A stretch of DNA of 64,000 nt, taken from the NCBI RefSeq assembly GCF_011397635.1, contig NC_064773.1, forward strand, positions 27,751,449-27,815,448, written 5' to 3'. Below the pieces are notes generated by a model, which was not told the DNA's origin, made no database searches, and saw nothing but the letters and a program-made list of their open reading frames with translations. The first letter of the stretch is position 1. Each line of letters starts with the position of its first letter. This DNA comes from Epinephelus fuscoguttatus. Its lineage: Eukaryota > Chordata > Actinopteri > Perciformes > Serranidae. The position numbers and the translations under genes were made by a program. This document shows, one piece after another, positions 34,076 through 46,778 of this stretch.

Positions 34076-37000
34076 TTACAAACTCTCCACTGTACAAATA
34101 GTTACAGAGCAGTCATTGTCCTCCATCCCGAACCCAGGGTAGAGGGGCTCAGTAAAAGTGCTGTAGAACGTGTAAAGGTGGCTGAGGGTCCCAGAGGAGG
34201 AGACGCTGTAGAAGGACAGAGTGCCACCCGACCAGTCCAGATACACTCCCACCCTGTGGGAGCGAGACGGAGGTGCTGAAATTTCCACAGACTGGTGGTC
34301 ATACTGAGCACTGTAGTGATCCTCAGAGCAGTACAGACTCCAGGACTGCTCTGTGTAGCCAAACCCACAGAGGTGAGAGCTCGCCCTCCGGTGGATCCCC
34401 TTCATCGCCACAGCGACGTCCACCCAGCGTCCTCGCCACTCCACTTCCCAGTAGTGGCGTTGGGTGAGGCCTTGGTGACACAGCACCTGGGAGACACTCT
34501 CGAACCTCTCTGGGTGATCTGGGTACTGCTGTCTCTCCCTGACCCAGGTCACCTGCTTTCTATCGTCGTACAGGAAGAGAGACCTGGCAGCTGTGTTTGC
34601 GTCCAAAGTCAGTGTACAGGCATCTGTATAAATCACAGACATGGCTATGTCAGTGTTCTTTTTAATCACAGTTTTTATTTCATAACAATGATGAGGTCCA
34701 AGCAGGAGACCACAGGGTTCCTGTGTTCCTGTTTGCCTTTCTCTCCCTGTGTTTTGTTTTGTCTGTGTATGCTGGCATGCGTGTGGTCTCTCTCTCTTGT
34801 TTCCCTGGTTCCTGGCTCTGTTCCTCATTCTCACCTGTCTCTCAGCTCATCTACATGCAGTATATCTCCTCCCACTCTTCAACCACTTATCAACAGATTG
34901 TTGTTCAACCTTTGTGGTTCACCACTACTGACCTGCCTAAAGAATTGTTGGTACTTGTTGTGGTCACATTTAAAGACATTGAACTCTTTGCAAAAATATG
35001 GAGTTGTCTTGTTCCAAGAAAGAAAGCAAGAAAGAAAGGCACTTAAGAAAGTGTTGGCCATTTAAGGGACAGAGAGACAGAAACAAACAAACCAGATCTG
35101 AGTCCACACTGTCACTTGGAAATAAATCTGTATTCTGCCATCTGCTGGACAAATGACACTACAACATGTCAAGCCAAAAACAACTGAAAAGCCAGACAGA
35201 CTGCAGCATGTATATGTCACATTTTTATGTGAGTGCAATCAAAACATTACTGAAACTACAACTAAATTCAAATGAAAACAAAAATATTAAAACAAAACTT
35301 AAACATTGGAAGTAAAAGACTTTGCTTGGTCAATTCAAAGATTATTTTAGAGGCTTGATTCAGTGCTGTAACAAGAAGAATTTATGTGTTGTTTCTATTT
35401 ATCAGAATCACTAACTTGTTTTTTAAAAAATGAGGATGGACCTGTTTTTTTTTTCCAAAGTGTCCAGATGTATATCTGTGACAGTGAAACCTGATCCTGA
35501 GCCTGCCGCTGCAACAACTGCAAAGCTTTTGAATGTCGTCTTCTGCCCACGTCACAGTTTGTTGCTGTTTGGTGAAATTAAAAAAGAATGAAAATTACAT
35601 AAATAGAAAATGCAGCACTTACAGTTTTTCAGTGTTGATTTCAAGTAGCACTCTGCATTATGATCCACACTGTGGGCAGGAGGATATACATACACACATA
35701 TTAGTAGACACATAATGAGGTTTTATGATAAATTATATCTGGCTTTTCTAACCAGATATTATACATGTGATATGTATATTATGTGTGCAGCTCATGAAAT
35801 AAAAAACAGATATTGCCAGATAAGTGAGTGGCAATAATAACCCCTATAAAGGGAACTTAATTGTTGCGCGAAACTTAGAACCACGGGACATGTTGCTTAT
35901 TCGAAGAAATACCCATCTTAGCAAAGCATGTGGTCTGATAATGTTTTTCACTTTATTTCTTTGAAAGAATTTTCTTAAATCTATTTTTTGGGCTTTTTGG
36001 TCAATTGTATTGTTGATACTACAGAACAAATGGTCTACCAGGAAAGATATAAGCCACCACCTAACACAATAAATCATTAGCAGGGACAGATTGATTTACC
36101 TGAGATTTTCCAGCTTACAGAGCGGGTCGTTCAAATGGACAGAGATCAGCTTCACGCCAGAGTCCTGCAGGTAGTTGTAGCTGAGGTCCAGCTGCCTCAG
36201 GTGAGAAGGGTTAGAGCTCAGCGCTGAAGCCAGGTAAGTGCAGCCTTTCTCTGTGACTCCACAGAACGACAATCTGTGTGGAAGCAGGGTATTGAATTCT
36301 TATCCCAAAACACATAATTTGCCTGTGGCTTTAAATGTAAAGCCAGCTCACCGTAACGCCTCCAGTTTACAGTCCGAAGTTGCCAGTCCAGCAGAGAGCA
36401 GATTCACTTCTGAGTCCTGCAGGTCGTTCCCGCTCAAGTCCAGCTCCTTCAGGAGGGAGGTGTCGGAGCTGAGGACGGACGCCAAATCAGCACTGCATTT
36501 CTGGAGACAGCACTCATTTAACCTGCAGGAAAGGACATGTTTTGGTTCAGGTGGCAGAGGTGTGGACTTGAGTCACATGACTCAGACTTGAGTCAGACTT
36601 GAGTTCTCCATTTAACTAACTTTAACGCTATTTCTTTTCAACAAGTCGACAGAGTTTTCCAGATGATCCACTGTGTATGAACCAGTCCGACAGCATCCAA
36701 TCAAGTTGCAGGAGAACCATCAAGACCTAACGTTACGTTACTCAGCAGAGGTTAGAAAAAATGCTACCAAAGACAGACAAAGGCTACACGGTGGTCAAGA
36801 AAGAAAGAAATTGCAGTATGCAAAACATGCATGTGGAAAATTAAAGATGCAACAACTTTCAACTTTGTTCAACATTCGAAGTTGTACAAGAACAGTATGT
36901 CCAGGCTAATATTAGCATAGTTAATGAGCTAATGCTTAGTTAAGATTAGCTTATAAGATACGTAAATTGCTTTACAAATAAACACAAAATTTAAAAAGGA

Positions 37001-40000
37001 TTTATGATTTTTGTATATTTAAAGAAATATTACTCTTGTTGAAATGGCATTACATTTGGTGAGGAGCGCATTATGATTTGTTAGCACTCGAAACTCAGTA
37101 TTGACTTGGGACTTACTTGTGACCTCCAAAACTATGACTTAATCCCCCCTCTGGTAGGTGGTACCCAACAAAATTGAAAATGATCTGAATCTTGCTGGAT
37201 TTTTACTGATCTTATGTATATTTTAATAAAAATGTGATGGACTGTTGAAACCAAATTGAAAGTGCACGTAGAACTGAGTCATGACATTGATATAAGCCAC
37301 TGTATTGTCGTTTCCACTGAACCTGCGTGACCTGACCTTAATGTCTCCAGTTTACAGTGTGGACTTCTCAGTCCAGCACACAGCTGCTGTATGTCTGGAC
37401 CCAGGTTGTTTCCACTCAGGTCCAGCTCTTTGACGGAGGCAGAGTCAGAGCTGAGAGCTGAGCCAATGTGATCGCAGCATTTCTGTGTAAGGCCACACCA
37501 GCTGAGCCTGACAGGAGGAAGAAAACTTCAAATAAAGATACAGCACACCACATGTGACTTAGTGATCACAAACACATCTTGTTTACGCAACAAGACTCCA
37601 CAAACATCATATATGATGGCACATTAGTGGTAAAAATTATACAAAAATTTACATAAGTTATGTAGATTTGATTGATTTTTATTTAAAAAAATTTACCACT
37701 TGGGGGCATGCTAGTAAACAGTTGTAGTAGTTGCAGCTCAGCCTTGCATCCAATTTTTCCCAGTGGCCACTCGCATTATTGCAGTGAAAAAATCCCCAAC
37801 AGCCCAGAAACATTTTCCATATAGGCCACCATTATGAAAGAGATGTATGTGAAACTGTTGACAGGACACCTCAAACTGCATTATGAAGCTTTCTATTTTG
37901 AATTTTTAAGCCACAGTGGTTTGATATATGTGAAACTTTCCTCAAGCTGAGAAAATTGTTGAAAAAATCTTTGACATCATCACAACATAAAGGGCTCTAG
38001 TTTCCCGGCGCAGCACAGGGTGGCACTGGGTGGCAAACCCCACGCAGAGCTAGTTTCGAGCAGCGCAACCCGAGGCGCGCTCAGTTTGGTAGTTTGGCAG
38101 ACTGAGGTGCACTGAGATGGGTGTGGCCGCGCAGCAGGGGGAGGTGTCAACAGATCCAGCTTGGCGCAGTGACAGTTTCATGCCAAAAGGCTTTGCCGAA
38201 GGTGTGCTAAAAGCTCGCCAACTGAAACCAGGTCTACTGTCAGCGCAGGCAGAGCGCAGTCGGTGTAGTGGAAGTTTGGCTGACCGGCGGACAGTGCACA
38301 CTCGTCACCAAAACCTCACAGGCAGGTTTCCAGAATGTCAGGCACATTAACGATGCAATAAATAGCCAAAAAACCACTATTCAATGAAACTATCTGCAAA
38401 CAGCACATAAATGTATCTCTATATCGACTGTCCCGTCACATCTGATATCAGATCACAGGGGACTGGCACCGTTTGGCACGTTTGGCACGCGTAATGGAAA
38501 CCCAACTTGATTTGATTAACACTGCTGCAAACTAATGAGTTCACACCCCTCTCAGCCAACCACAAACAGCCACAGCATCAGATAGGGAGTATATATTCAG
38601 CATCTGTCATCTTAGAAAAGTCAAAAGAAAAGAAACAGAGTGAGACTGCGAGAGAGAAAGAGAGAGCATGCGCGCACGAGAGAAACGCAACATTGATTTA
38701 CAATTGTGGTGACCTCCTCCCAGGCTACCTCTGCATCATCAGCCCGTGGAGGTCTGCTCGCAGTTCCGTATACTCGGACACTGTGAGCTTGGACCTCCCG
38801 GACCAAAACATCAGGTTCCTCATGGGAGAAGTTTGGCCGTCTGACGCTGCTGCTCTCTTCTGGCACGGTGAATCGAGTAAACTCTCATTACGCCTTCGCA
38901 CGGCGCATTTAAGGGCGAGGAGAGGGGCTTATTTGATTGGCGTGATGTGTGTAAAACCCACTCCACGCCTTCTCTCCTCCCTCTTTCCGACTTGCGCAGG
39001 TAGGAGGGACGGAGGAGTAGCTGCGCCAGGCGCACGGTGTGCCAAACTTGCAAAATCCGCCTGGCCACACCCAGTTGCCGAAGCGCAGGTGCGCTGTGCC
39101 CCCGCCTCGCCCAGTCTGCGAAACTAGAGCCCAAAGTCTATCAGCCAATCAGGAACTTGCGGGGGGGGGCCAGCGGGAGAAACACTACTGTGCATTTTCT
39201 GTGGGCCACGGAAGGAAATCCAGAAGCTATGAGCTACGAAGCTACGAATGCGCCATGCTAGCAGCTCCACTGGAATGAATAGGGTCCATCTTGGGGTCTA
39301 GTATCTAGTTATGATTATACATTTATGATTCAACCATATAGCATAGACCATTAGCATTGATTTAGAGCTGTGTTTCTGTCTACAAAGTGAATGTAAGTCC
39401 AATATTAATTCTAATTAAGTTTGCATGTTATTTGGCACTGGGCATATAGGTGTACAATGGTTTCATCAGAGCTTTTTAGCTGAAAAAAAGTCATACTGAA
39501 CTAATATTCTCAGTTATCAACTTAAAAATTTGAATTAGTGCAGCTTTAAAAGCAGCATCAATATTGATACTATGTCAGACAACTAAAACAATACATGAGA
39601 TTGCCACAGTAACAATAATGTAGCAAGAACAATTACGATCTTCATTTGCACTGACCTTAGTGTTTCCAGTCTACAGTGTGGGCTCCTCAGACCAGCAGTA
39701 AAAAGCGATACACCAGAATCCTTCAGGAGGTTGTTGCTGAGGTCAAGAGTTTTCAGGTGTGATGCATCTGACTTCAAAACTGTAGCCAAGTCTGCACAGC
39801 AATTCTCTTTCAGCTTGCACTGATTCAACCTGTAAAAAAACAACAGGGGTTTTTATCTCTGCACAGTGGTCACTACAATGGACAACTATTTGAATGCCAT
39901 TTTCTTGTATAAACATGGGTTTTGATGCTATAGTTGCTTTAGAGTTGACCCTAATGCGTCATGACATACACTGCCACCCATTGGCCAAGTGTTGTAAGTG

Positions 40001-43000
40001 CACCACAAATCTCTTAAATCCAAGATGGTGGACAGAATGCAAGAAATGTTGTGCTTCTCAGGATTATCTTGCCAATCCTTATATAATAGGGGACCCTTTG
40101 CAGGTAAATACAATTTGGTAATATCAAGTAACGTCTAATGAACAATACAGTTGTCAAAATTACAATGTATGGATTTTATGTTGGGAGGAAATTATGAACA
40201 ATCATCTTTTAACTAAACTGGATACCATGCAATGTTGGCTATATCTCAACTACAGTTAATACTACTGCAACTTTGTTGTTCTTGAAAATACTACATCTGC
40301 AGTGACTTTTTTGGCATTAAATTAATTGATGTGTGTTGTTAGAATGTGACTGGCATTTTTTATCACAAAAACAATATTGTGACAATATTATTGTTATTTT
40401 AGTTTAAAAAAAATAGTTCAATGGGGGGAAGTGTGGAGTCAAGAGGAAGAAGTTGAATGAGGGAGGGAGGGGGTACAGGAATGATGCAACACATTCACGC
40501 TGACCTTGACACATATTGACGTTTGGTCATGGACTTTCCAAGTCTACGTGAAAGATACCCTGGGTGCGTTGGTTAATAACAATCTGGGACGGTCAAGTTC
40601 TGCCTGTTACATGCATTGTCTTCTTTTAAAATACACTTCTGTTTCACAGGAAATTTATTTTTATTTATTTTTTTTTCTTTCAAAATAAACGCACTATGTT
40701 GGTACAACAACGCAAATGCATTTTTTTTTCCTTCAATAACTAACGCACATGGTTGGGCTTAGGCAACAAAAGCACGTCATTGGGTTTAGGAAAAAAGAAC
40801 AGGGTTTGGCTTACTATAAACAACACAGTAAGATTGTTAGAGACTGTTAGAGACTGAACAACGGTCTCCCAGGTGAAAATAGCATCCAGTCAGTGTTTGG
40901 CTCTTTTTTTTCCCTTCAATAACTAATGCATGCTGTTGGGTTAAGACAACAAAAACACTTGGTCACATTTAGGCACAAAAACACATGGTTGGGTTGAGGA
41001 AAAAAGAAGAGGGTTTGGCTTTATAATCTTGCGGGACACAAACAACAGTCTCCCAGGTGAAAGTCACGTCCAGTCAGTGTTTGACCTTTTTTTTTCCTTC
41101 AACAACTAATGCATGTTGTTGGGTTTAGGCAACAAAAGCACGTGGTGGTGTTTTGGAAAAAAGAAGAGGGTTTGGCTTTATAATCTTACGGGATGCAGAC
41201 ACACGCTCTACCGGATGACAGTCAGTGTTTGTTGGACGTACCCACCACCCCTCCCTCACAACTTGGAGTTTCGCCACCTTAACTTTCATTCTTGTACTGC
41301 CACGTTTCTCCCTGACATTGTCTAGTGTTGTTAAACTATAACGGCAACCAGCCACACATATCATGCCAACCTTAAAGGACAGTTTTTTTCCTCAGTGGCT
41401 GATGCCACAAGGCCAAGAGAGGGATTTCGACAACTTCGGAGTGACAGTGGGTTGAGAGAGGAGTAGAAGAAGAGTGGAAAATGTGTTAAAATATTTGAAC
41501 CGACTAGTTTAACAGCATTAAAAATATATTTTTTATAGTTTTACATAATATATGTTTAAAAGAAATGAACTTAATTTTTCTTTTTCATGACTAAAAAGGA
41601 ATAAAGACATTTACGAAAAAAATCTTGACCAATGTAGTAACAATTCATGCATGAAGGGGTTAAAAATATTAATCATGAATAAATTCAAGTCCAAGCAAGT
41701 GATTTAAATTTGTCAGCAAGAAGAAGGTCTAACCTGATTGTTTCTAGTTTGCAGTGGTGGCTGCGCAGTCCCACACATAGAGCCTTCACTCCTGCTTCCT
41801 GGAAGTCATTAGTACTCAGATCCAGTTCTCTGAGTTGGGTAGACTCTGTGCTGAGAGCAACAGCCAGTGCCGCACAGCAGGCTCCTTCGAGTTTACACTT
41901 GTGTAATCTAATAAAAGGGGCAATAAAAAGGTCTTTTAATATTCTGAATTGAACAATAGCAAGTGGACTGCATTTAATTCAATAGCAATTATGACAGCAA
42001 ACCGCAGTAAACCTAAACCACAGGTCTTTTAACCACATGAAGTGGTTGTTTGCAGGATTATGACTTATGATTATAAGTTTATGACTGTAACTATTGTTAC
42101 AGACCTTAAAGTCCTTAGTTTACAATGTGGGCTCCCTAATCCAACAGCAAGCAGCTTCACCCCTGAATCCTTCAGGTTGTTGTCACTCAGGTCCAGCCCT
42201 GTCAGGTGAGAGGAAGTTGAGCTCAGCGCGGAGGCCAACATTTCACAGCAGTTCTCAGAGAGGTTGCAGCGATTTAGCCTGGAAAAACAAACAAACACAT
42301 TTTCTTTCTTAATGGGAACATAAAGTGCTCAGGTCAAAGTCTGAGAAAAGCTGCACAGAAATGTAATTTGTTTGTTTATAGAGCAACTAAAACCAACATG
42401 CAAGAGGAACACTGTTATCCTGTGGGTAAACTCACAGAGCATGTGTGGAGGAAGTAATGACAGTCAGCAGCTTCACTACCCCTTCTTCTGATCTTATGTA
42501 CTTCTTCAAGTCAAACTTCTCTGTCGCCTCTGATGTCATCAGTTCAAAAGTGAGAGCAGACCACTGGACCGGAGACAGCTTTTTGGGCTCAAGCCTCCCA
42601 GAACTCACAAAGCTCTGGATCTCCTGCACCAAGGACTCCTCTCTGAGCTCACTCAGGCAGTGGAAGAGGTTAAGCTTGGCCTCTGGTTCCTCTTTGATCT
42701 TCTCCTTGATAAACTGGATGGTTCTCACCACATCTTCCTCTCCCTCAGCTTCCAAAGGCAGTATTCTACCCAGGAGCTCCTGGTTTGGCTTCAGTGACAG
42801 TCCAAGGAGAAAGCGGAGGAAGAGGTCCCAGCGGCCGTCAGGGCTCTCCAAGGCTTTTTCGATGGCAATCTTGTGAAAACTGAACACAGACTTGGGGAAC
42901 CATCTTGTAGATATTCTTTTCAGGTATCCAAGGAGGACGTTTTCCTTTCTTTGCATGTAGGAATGACGGGCGTACACAGCTGCCAGAAACTCCTGGATGG

Positions 43001-44708
43001 TTAAATGTACAAAGCTGAAAACTTCTCCCCTCCTTTTGCCCTCCATCACAAAGACCTCTGTGCAAACTCCAGAATAGACTGTTGCCTCTTTGACATTGAT
43101 GCCACACTCTTTCAAGTCAGCCTCGTAGAAGATCAGTTTGCCTTTCTCCAGTTGACGGAACGCTAGCTCTGCTAGCTTCAAAACTACATTGTCACTTGTC
43201 ATTGGGTAGTGCCCTTCTTTCATCCGGTCTGTCTGGCAGAGAAGGAGGTACGCGTACATCTCGGTCAGGGTGTTGGGCATGCCTCCTGTCACATTGTCAT
43301 GCAACATTTTCTTCATTACGGTGACTGTGATCCAGCAGAACACTGGTATCTGACACATGATGTTGAGGCTTTTTGATGACTTCACATGGTTGATGATTCT
43401 GATGGCAAGGTTATCATCGCGCAAACGCTTCTTGAAGTACTCCTCCCTCTGTTCATTAGCGAAGCCCTTCACCTCTGTCCACTGGTGGATGTGCTTTCGA
43501 GGGATCCGGCTACCTGCCGCAGGTCTGGACGTGATCCAGATGAGAGCGTTGCCGAGCAAATCTCCTGTGATGAGGTTGGTGATCAGCACATCTAGCGAGG
43601 CCGGCTCGGTCTCATCTCTCAAGACCTTGTTGTGCTTGAAGTTCAGGGGAAGTAGAGTCTCGTCCAGGCCGTCGAAGATGAAGAGGACTTTGAATTCTGT
43701 TCCCAAAGTCTCAATTGGTTTCATCTCAGGGAAGAACTGATGGAGCAGCTGCATCAGACTGTAGTCTTTCTCGCCAATGTTGGGATTCAGCTCACGGAAA
43801 GGAAGCGGGAAGAGGAAGGTGATGTCTTGATTTTCCTCCTCTTCCGCCCAGCTCAAGGTATACTTTTGTGTGCAGACAGTTTTACCCACTCCGGGTATAC
43901 CCTGGGTAAGCACGGTTCTGATCTGCTTCTCTTGGTTGGGCTTAGGTTTGAAAATGTCACTAGCTTTAATGGACGTTTCTTCTGTCGTCACATGGTTGGA
44001 CCTCTGCTGTCTGACCTCATACTCCTCGCTAAAGCCTCCCCAGGATCCTTCAATCACATGCAACTTGGTGTAGATTTTGTTCAGGTAGATGTTGTCTCCT
44101 TCATCTGCATTCCCTTCATAAATGTTTTGGTATTTTTTCCTCAGGGTGAGTTTCAGTTTTTCTTGGATTGCACTAGGGCCAGTTTCTGTTCAAAGAATAA
44201 ATTATAATTCCTCATTCCATTTTAGTTTTGTACAGTTCAATCTTATGTCTGTATGTCTGGAAAATAAAATATAACTTGATTGTGTGTGTAGGCATGTTTT
44301 TATGTTCTTACCTTTGCCTTCTTGATTGCTCGGAGCTGATAAGGACAGAAAGAGAAGAGATCGTTGTAACATGGCCAAGCTGTTTTTCCTTATAAACTAA
44401 CTACAGAGTCACAATTTGTATTTTATACATGTTTTACCTTCCTCGTACTTCTTCTTCAGTGTTTCAGCCCACAGATTGAGTTTCATTCTCATCAATATAT
44501 CCACAGTGACTGTAACAGCACCATTATAGCCATAAGTCTGCACCAAAAGATCCACAGTGCCCGGCCTGTCTGCCCCATCGACCCGAGCCCTTGGAATATG
44601 AGGGAATCCTTCGAGAACATTGCTGTAAAGGAACCACTGGAGAGTCCTCAGGTCTTTATCAACCAGCTCCTCCAAAGTGTCCAAGAGCAGCACGGGCACA
44701 CATGCCAT
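34076..44708 (-). CDS. NLRC3-like receptor: pyrin-like domain, FISNA-NACHT, LRR, B30.2 (complete)
   Basis: Minus-strand exons: 44708-44438, 44335-44312, 44185-42436, 42278-42105, 41907-41734, 39829-39656, 37507-37337, 36522-36352, 36273-36100, 35669-35623 and 34623-34076. All joins are GT-AG and in phase, 3,678 nt (1,225 aa). Residues 1-90: death-fold (pyrin-like) adaptor domain with [18 protein letters not shown]. About 100-165: FISNA segment. 194-201: Walker A GIPGVGKT. 267-274: Walker B FIFDGLDE. Then winged-helix and NACHT-associated parts up to about 680. Six LRR exons of 171 or 174 nt carry the ribonuclease-inhibitor type repeat ([16 protein letters not shown]). A 47-nt linker exon leads to PRY/SPRY (B30.2, about 1044-1225). 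Expected role: cytosolic nucleotide-dependent sensor of the fish-expanded NLR group, possibly signalling through pyrin-domain adaptors. No frame damage is seen. The ligand is unknown. Confidence 0.92.
34957..35440. other. Last NLR intron segment shared with 47843-48690
   Basis: This intronic stretch contains an (AAAG)n-like run at about 35018-35040 and is followed by sequence similar over ~400 bases to 48290-48690, including CAAATGACACTACAACATGT and CAGCATGTATATGTCACATT. The shared intronic sequence identifies the second region as descended from a related NLR gene. Confidence 0.7.
37992..39132. mobile_element. 1.1-kb DNA transposon (GGGCTCTAGTTTC termini) in an LRR intron
   Basis: The left end GGGCTCTAGTTTC and the right end GAAACTAGAGCCC are exact inverted complements at 37992-38004 and 39120-39132. 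The interior is GC-rich and CpG-rich compared with its surroundings, with several GGCGCAGC/TGCCAAAC words near both ends. No transposase frame can be recognised; frames there are short and overlapping. AAA flanks both ends, too little for a superfamily call. Confidence 0.8.
40733..41260. repeat. Three tandem copies of a ~183-bp repeat
   Basis: Units begin at about 40733, 40915 and 41101, each with ACTAA(C/T)GCA(C/T), GGGTTTAGGCAACAAAAGCA-like, GAGGGTTTGGCTTTATAATC and TCTCCCAGGTGAAA words, diverged by point changes and small indels. They lie in an NLR intron between the second and third LRR exons. A related word (GGTTTAGGCACAAAAACCAC) recurs in the SELENOO duplication near 52780 and 57570. 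Confidence 0.8.
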
Positions 44709-44784
44709 AGTTGTTTTCTGGTCATGCGATCAACCAGTCCTGTTGTTTCATGCCCATCCTCTCGCAATGTTCAAATGCAGCAAC

Positions 44785-44796
44785 AGTTTCAGTTTT
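44785..44796 (-). promoter_or_regulatory. ISRE-like site upstream of the NLR start codon
   Basis: On the minus strand it reads AAAACTGAAACT, 11 of 12 matches to the interferon-stimulated response element core GAAANNGAAACT, 77-88 bases before the ATG. Many fish NLR and B30.2 genes are interferon-inducible, so IRF control is plausible, but the site is short and the transcription start is unknown. Confidence 0.4.
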
Positions 44797-44829
44797 GAGA
44801 TGATGTACTTTGCACTCATGTGAGTGATA

Positions 44830-46320
44830 TCACTTCTCACCGAGGTTTACAGTAAATGCTTTGTTCCCAACCCTGTTATCAGCTTTCCATAAGACTTTGT
44901 TTATGTCCCATGCATGCTGAAACAAGTTGAGCCAGTTCGGTCAAGTGGGTGGTATGCACGTATAGGGGAGACTGATGAAAAGCATAATAGTGAAGTAAAA
45001 GAATGTAAGCTTGTGAAAAGAGACTCCCGGTAGTACTTTATGCAACGTTATTAGTTTCACACTGTGTCACATGTACAGTTAAGTTCTTGTTTTGGTGACC
45101 AGATAAAAATAAAAAGGGAACATGAATGTCCTTCCCTCATGAGATGCAGGAGTTCAGCTCTAGTGTGTTTGCATGTCTTTTTGATAGTCTGTTAGTGTGC
45201 TATTGTGATATGTTTACAGTATGCAAGGCACAACTCAGTGCTTCCTGTCAGTAGTGCAAAGTCAGTAGGTAAATATGTACTTCCTTTTCACAGGCAGGAG
45301 CAGGACCTATGAGAAAACAAGAAAGGCAGTGAACTAGCACTGTGGTTACAGCAATACAGTTAATAATATGTCAAAGAAATATGTGATCAGTGCCACACAC
45401 TGGGTATTTTAATTCAAATAATTAATTACATCTATCCTGTGTTTATATGTCAACACTGCTACCATAACCCTAATAAGTGTAGGGTATAATACTCCACTTA
45501 TATTACAAGTTTGCAGTTACTAAAAATACACTAGTAACTTTTTGATAAAACAATATACATTAGGTCTCTGATGAATGATTTAAAAAAGCTGTTATAAATA
45601 CAACTGTCTGTTAAATAGCAATATATCATTTGTTGGTTTCACATCAAAGGCATTTTCTATAACATGAAAAGTTGTGGCACCATGCGCTGTTTTTACAGTC
45701 TGGTGCAGAATGAGGTTTGCATGTTTCATGCGGTGGCAGTATTAAATCATACATATTTAATTAGTTTTACATGACCCTGGCCTTTCCATCGTTATCTACA
45801 GTAGATATGTGAAAAATCATGCAAAAGCTTTGATGCTATGGAGTTGAAATTTTTATCATGGGCCAAATATTTTGGACTGAGGGCTGAGTTCTGCCCATGG
45901 GCCACTATTTTCCTATATCACTGCTCTATAAGAATAAATCTTCACGATTAAACAGGCTGCATATGAAAAAAAAGTCTAAGTTAATATTTATAAAGAGCTT
46001 AACACTCCAAACCTCGGCTAATCTGCCTTGTCAACACTGTCAGGGAGTGGTTTCATCAGATTTTTTTGACAGTAGCCTGGTTTAACAACCCCACCGCTAC
46101 CATTTGATTTATAGGTTGCACTAAAATTTGTGACATTACCATTATCACTAGGCCCGAGTCACTTCAAGACAGTGAAAAAGGCGCAAACAAACACGCATGT
46201 CCAGATATAATCATGTAAAGAATAAATAGATAAATAAAAATAACTTTCTGAGTCTGGCAAAAGAAAAAAATAACTTTCATGTAGGATCTCATAGTTAATG
46301 AAAGACTCTGAAGTTTCCAG
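44830..46320. other. Intergenic, no gene seen
   Basis: Upstream of the NLR gene. Only AT-rich sequence and short open frames without splice context were found. Any NLR 5'UTR exon would be here, but none can be supported. Confidence 0.4.
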
Positions 46321-46778
46321 GGCCTTTAGAGGGCTTGTGTGTAAGATTTAGGGGGATTTAGTGGCAGCTAGTGGTGAGTATTGAAGATTGCAACCAGCTG
46401 AAACTTCTCCCAGTTAGAATTCCTTCGATGTTCATTGTTAAGGAGACTTTTACTGTGAGCTGAATTATCCACAGATATTAGAGGTCTCTTTCTCTCTAAA
46501 ATATGTAAAAACACAGAGCAAAACAGTTTCACGTTACAATCAGTCTTTCTTCCATGCTGTTTAGCACGTCACCTTTTTTTGATCCAGACCTTATGGAGAT
46601 TTTTACCGGGAGCCAAATTATCTGCAAAGGTCTATTCTCCAAAACAAATGGACCCAGTGACTTAATCCGGTTAAAAGCAGTGGTGGACAAAGTGCTCAAC
46701 TCTATTACTTGAGTCAGGGTATAGATACTCCTGGTCAAATATTCCTCCAATACAAGTAAAAGCTGCCTTGTCAAATTG

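Noticed and set aside
34295-35065. 256-codon + strand ORF overlapping the NLR B30.2 exon
   Set aside because: It is the antisense of the B30.2 exon followed by intron; no domain, and the minus-strand exon is clearly the coding one.
40733-41260. CRISPR-like array
   Set aside because: Three long diverged tandem copies in an intron of a vertebrate gene, with no repeat-spacer pattern.
42445-44207. Several + strand ORFs of 90-155 codons across the NACHT exon
   Set aside because: Shadows of a long, biased coding exon on the minus strand.
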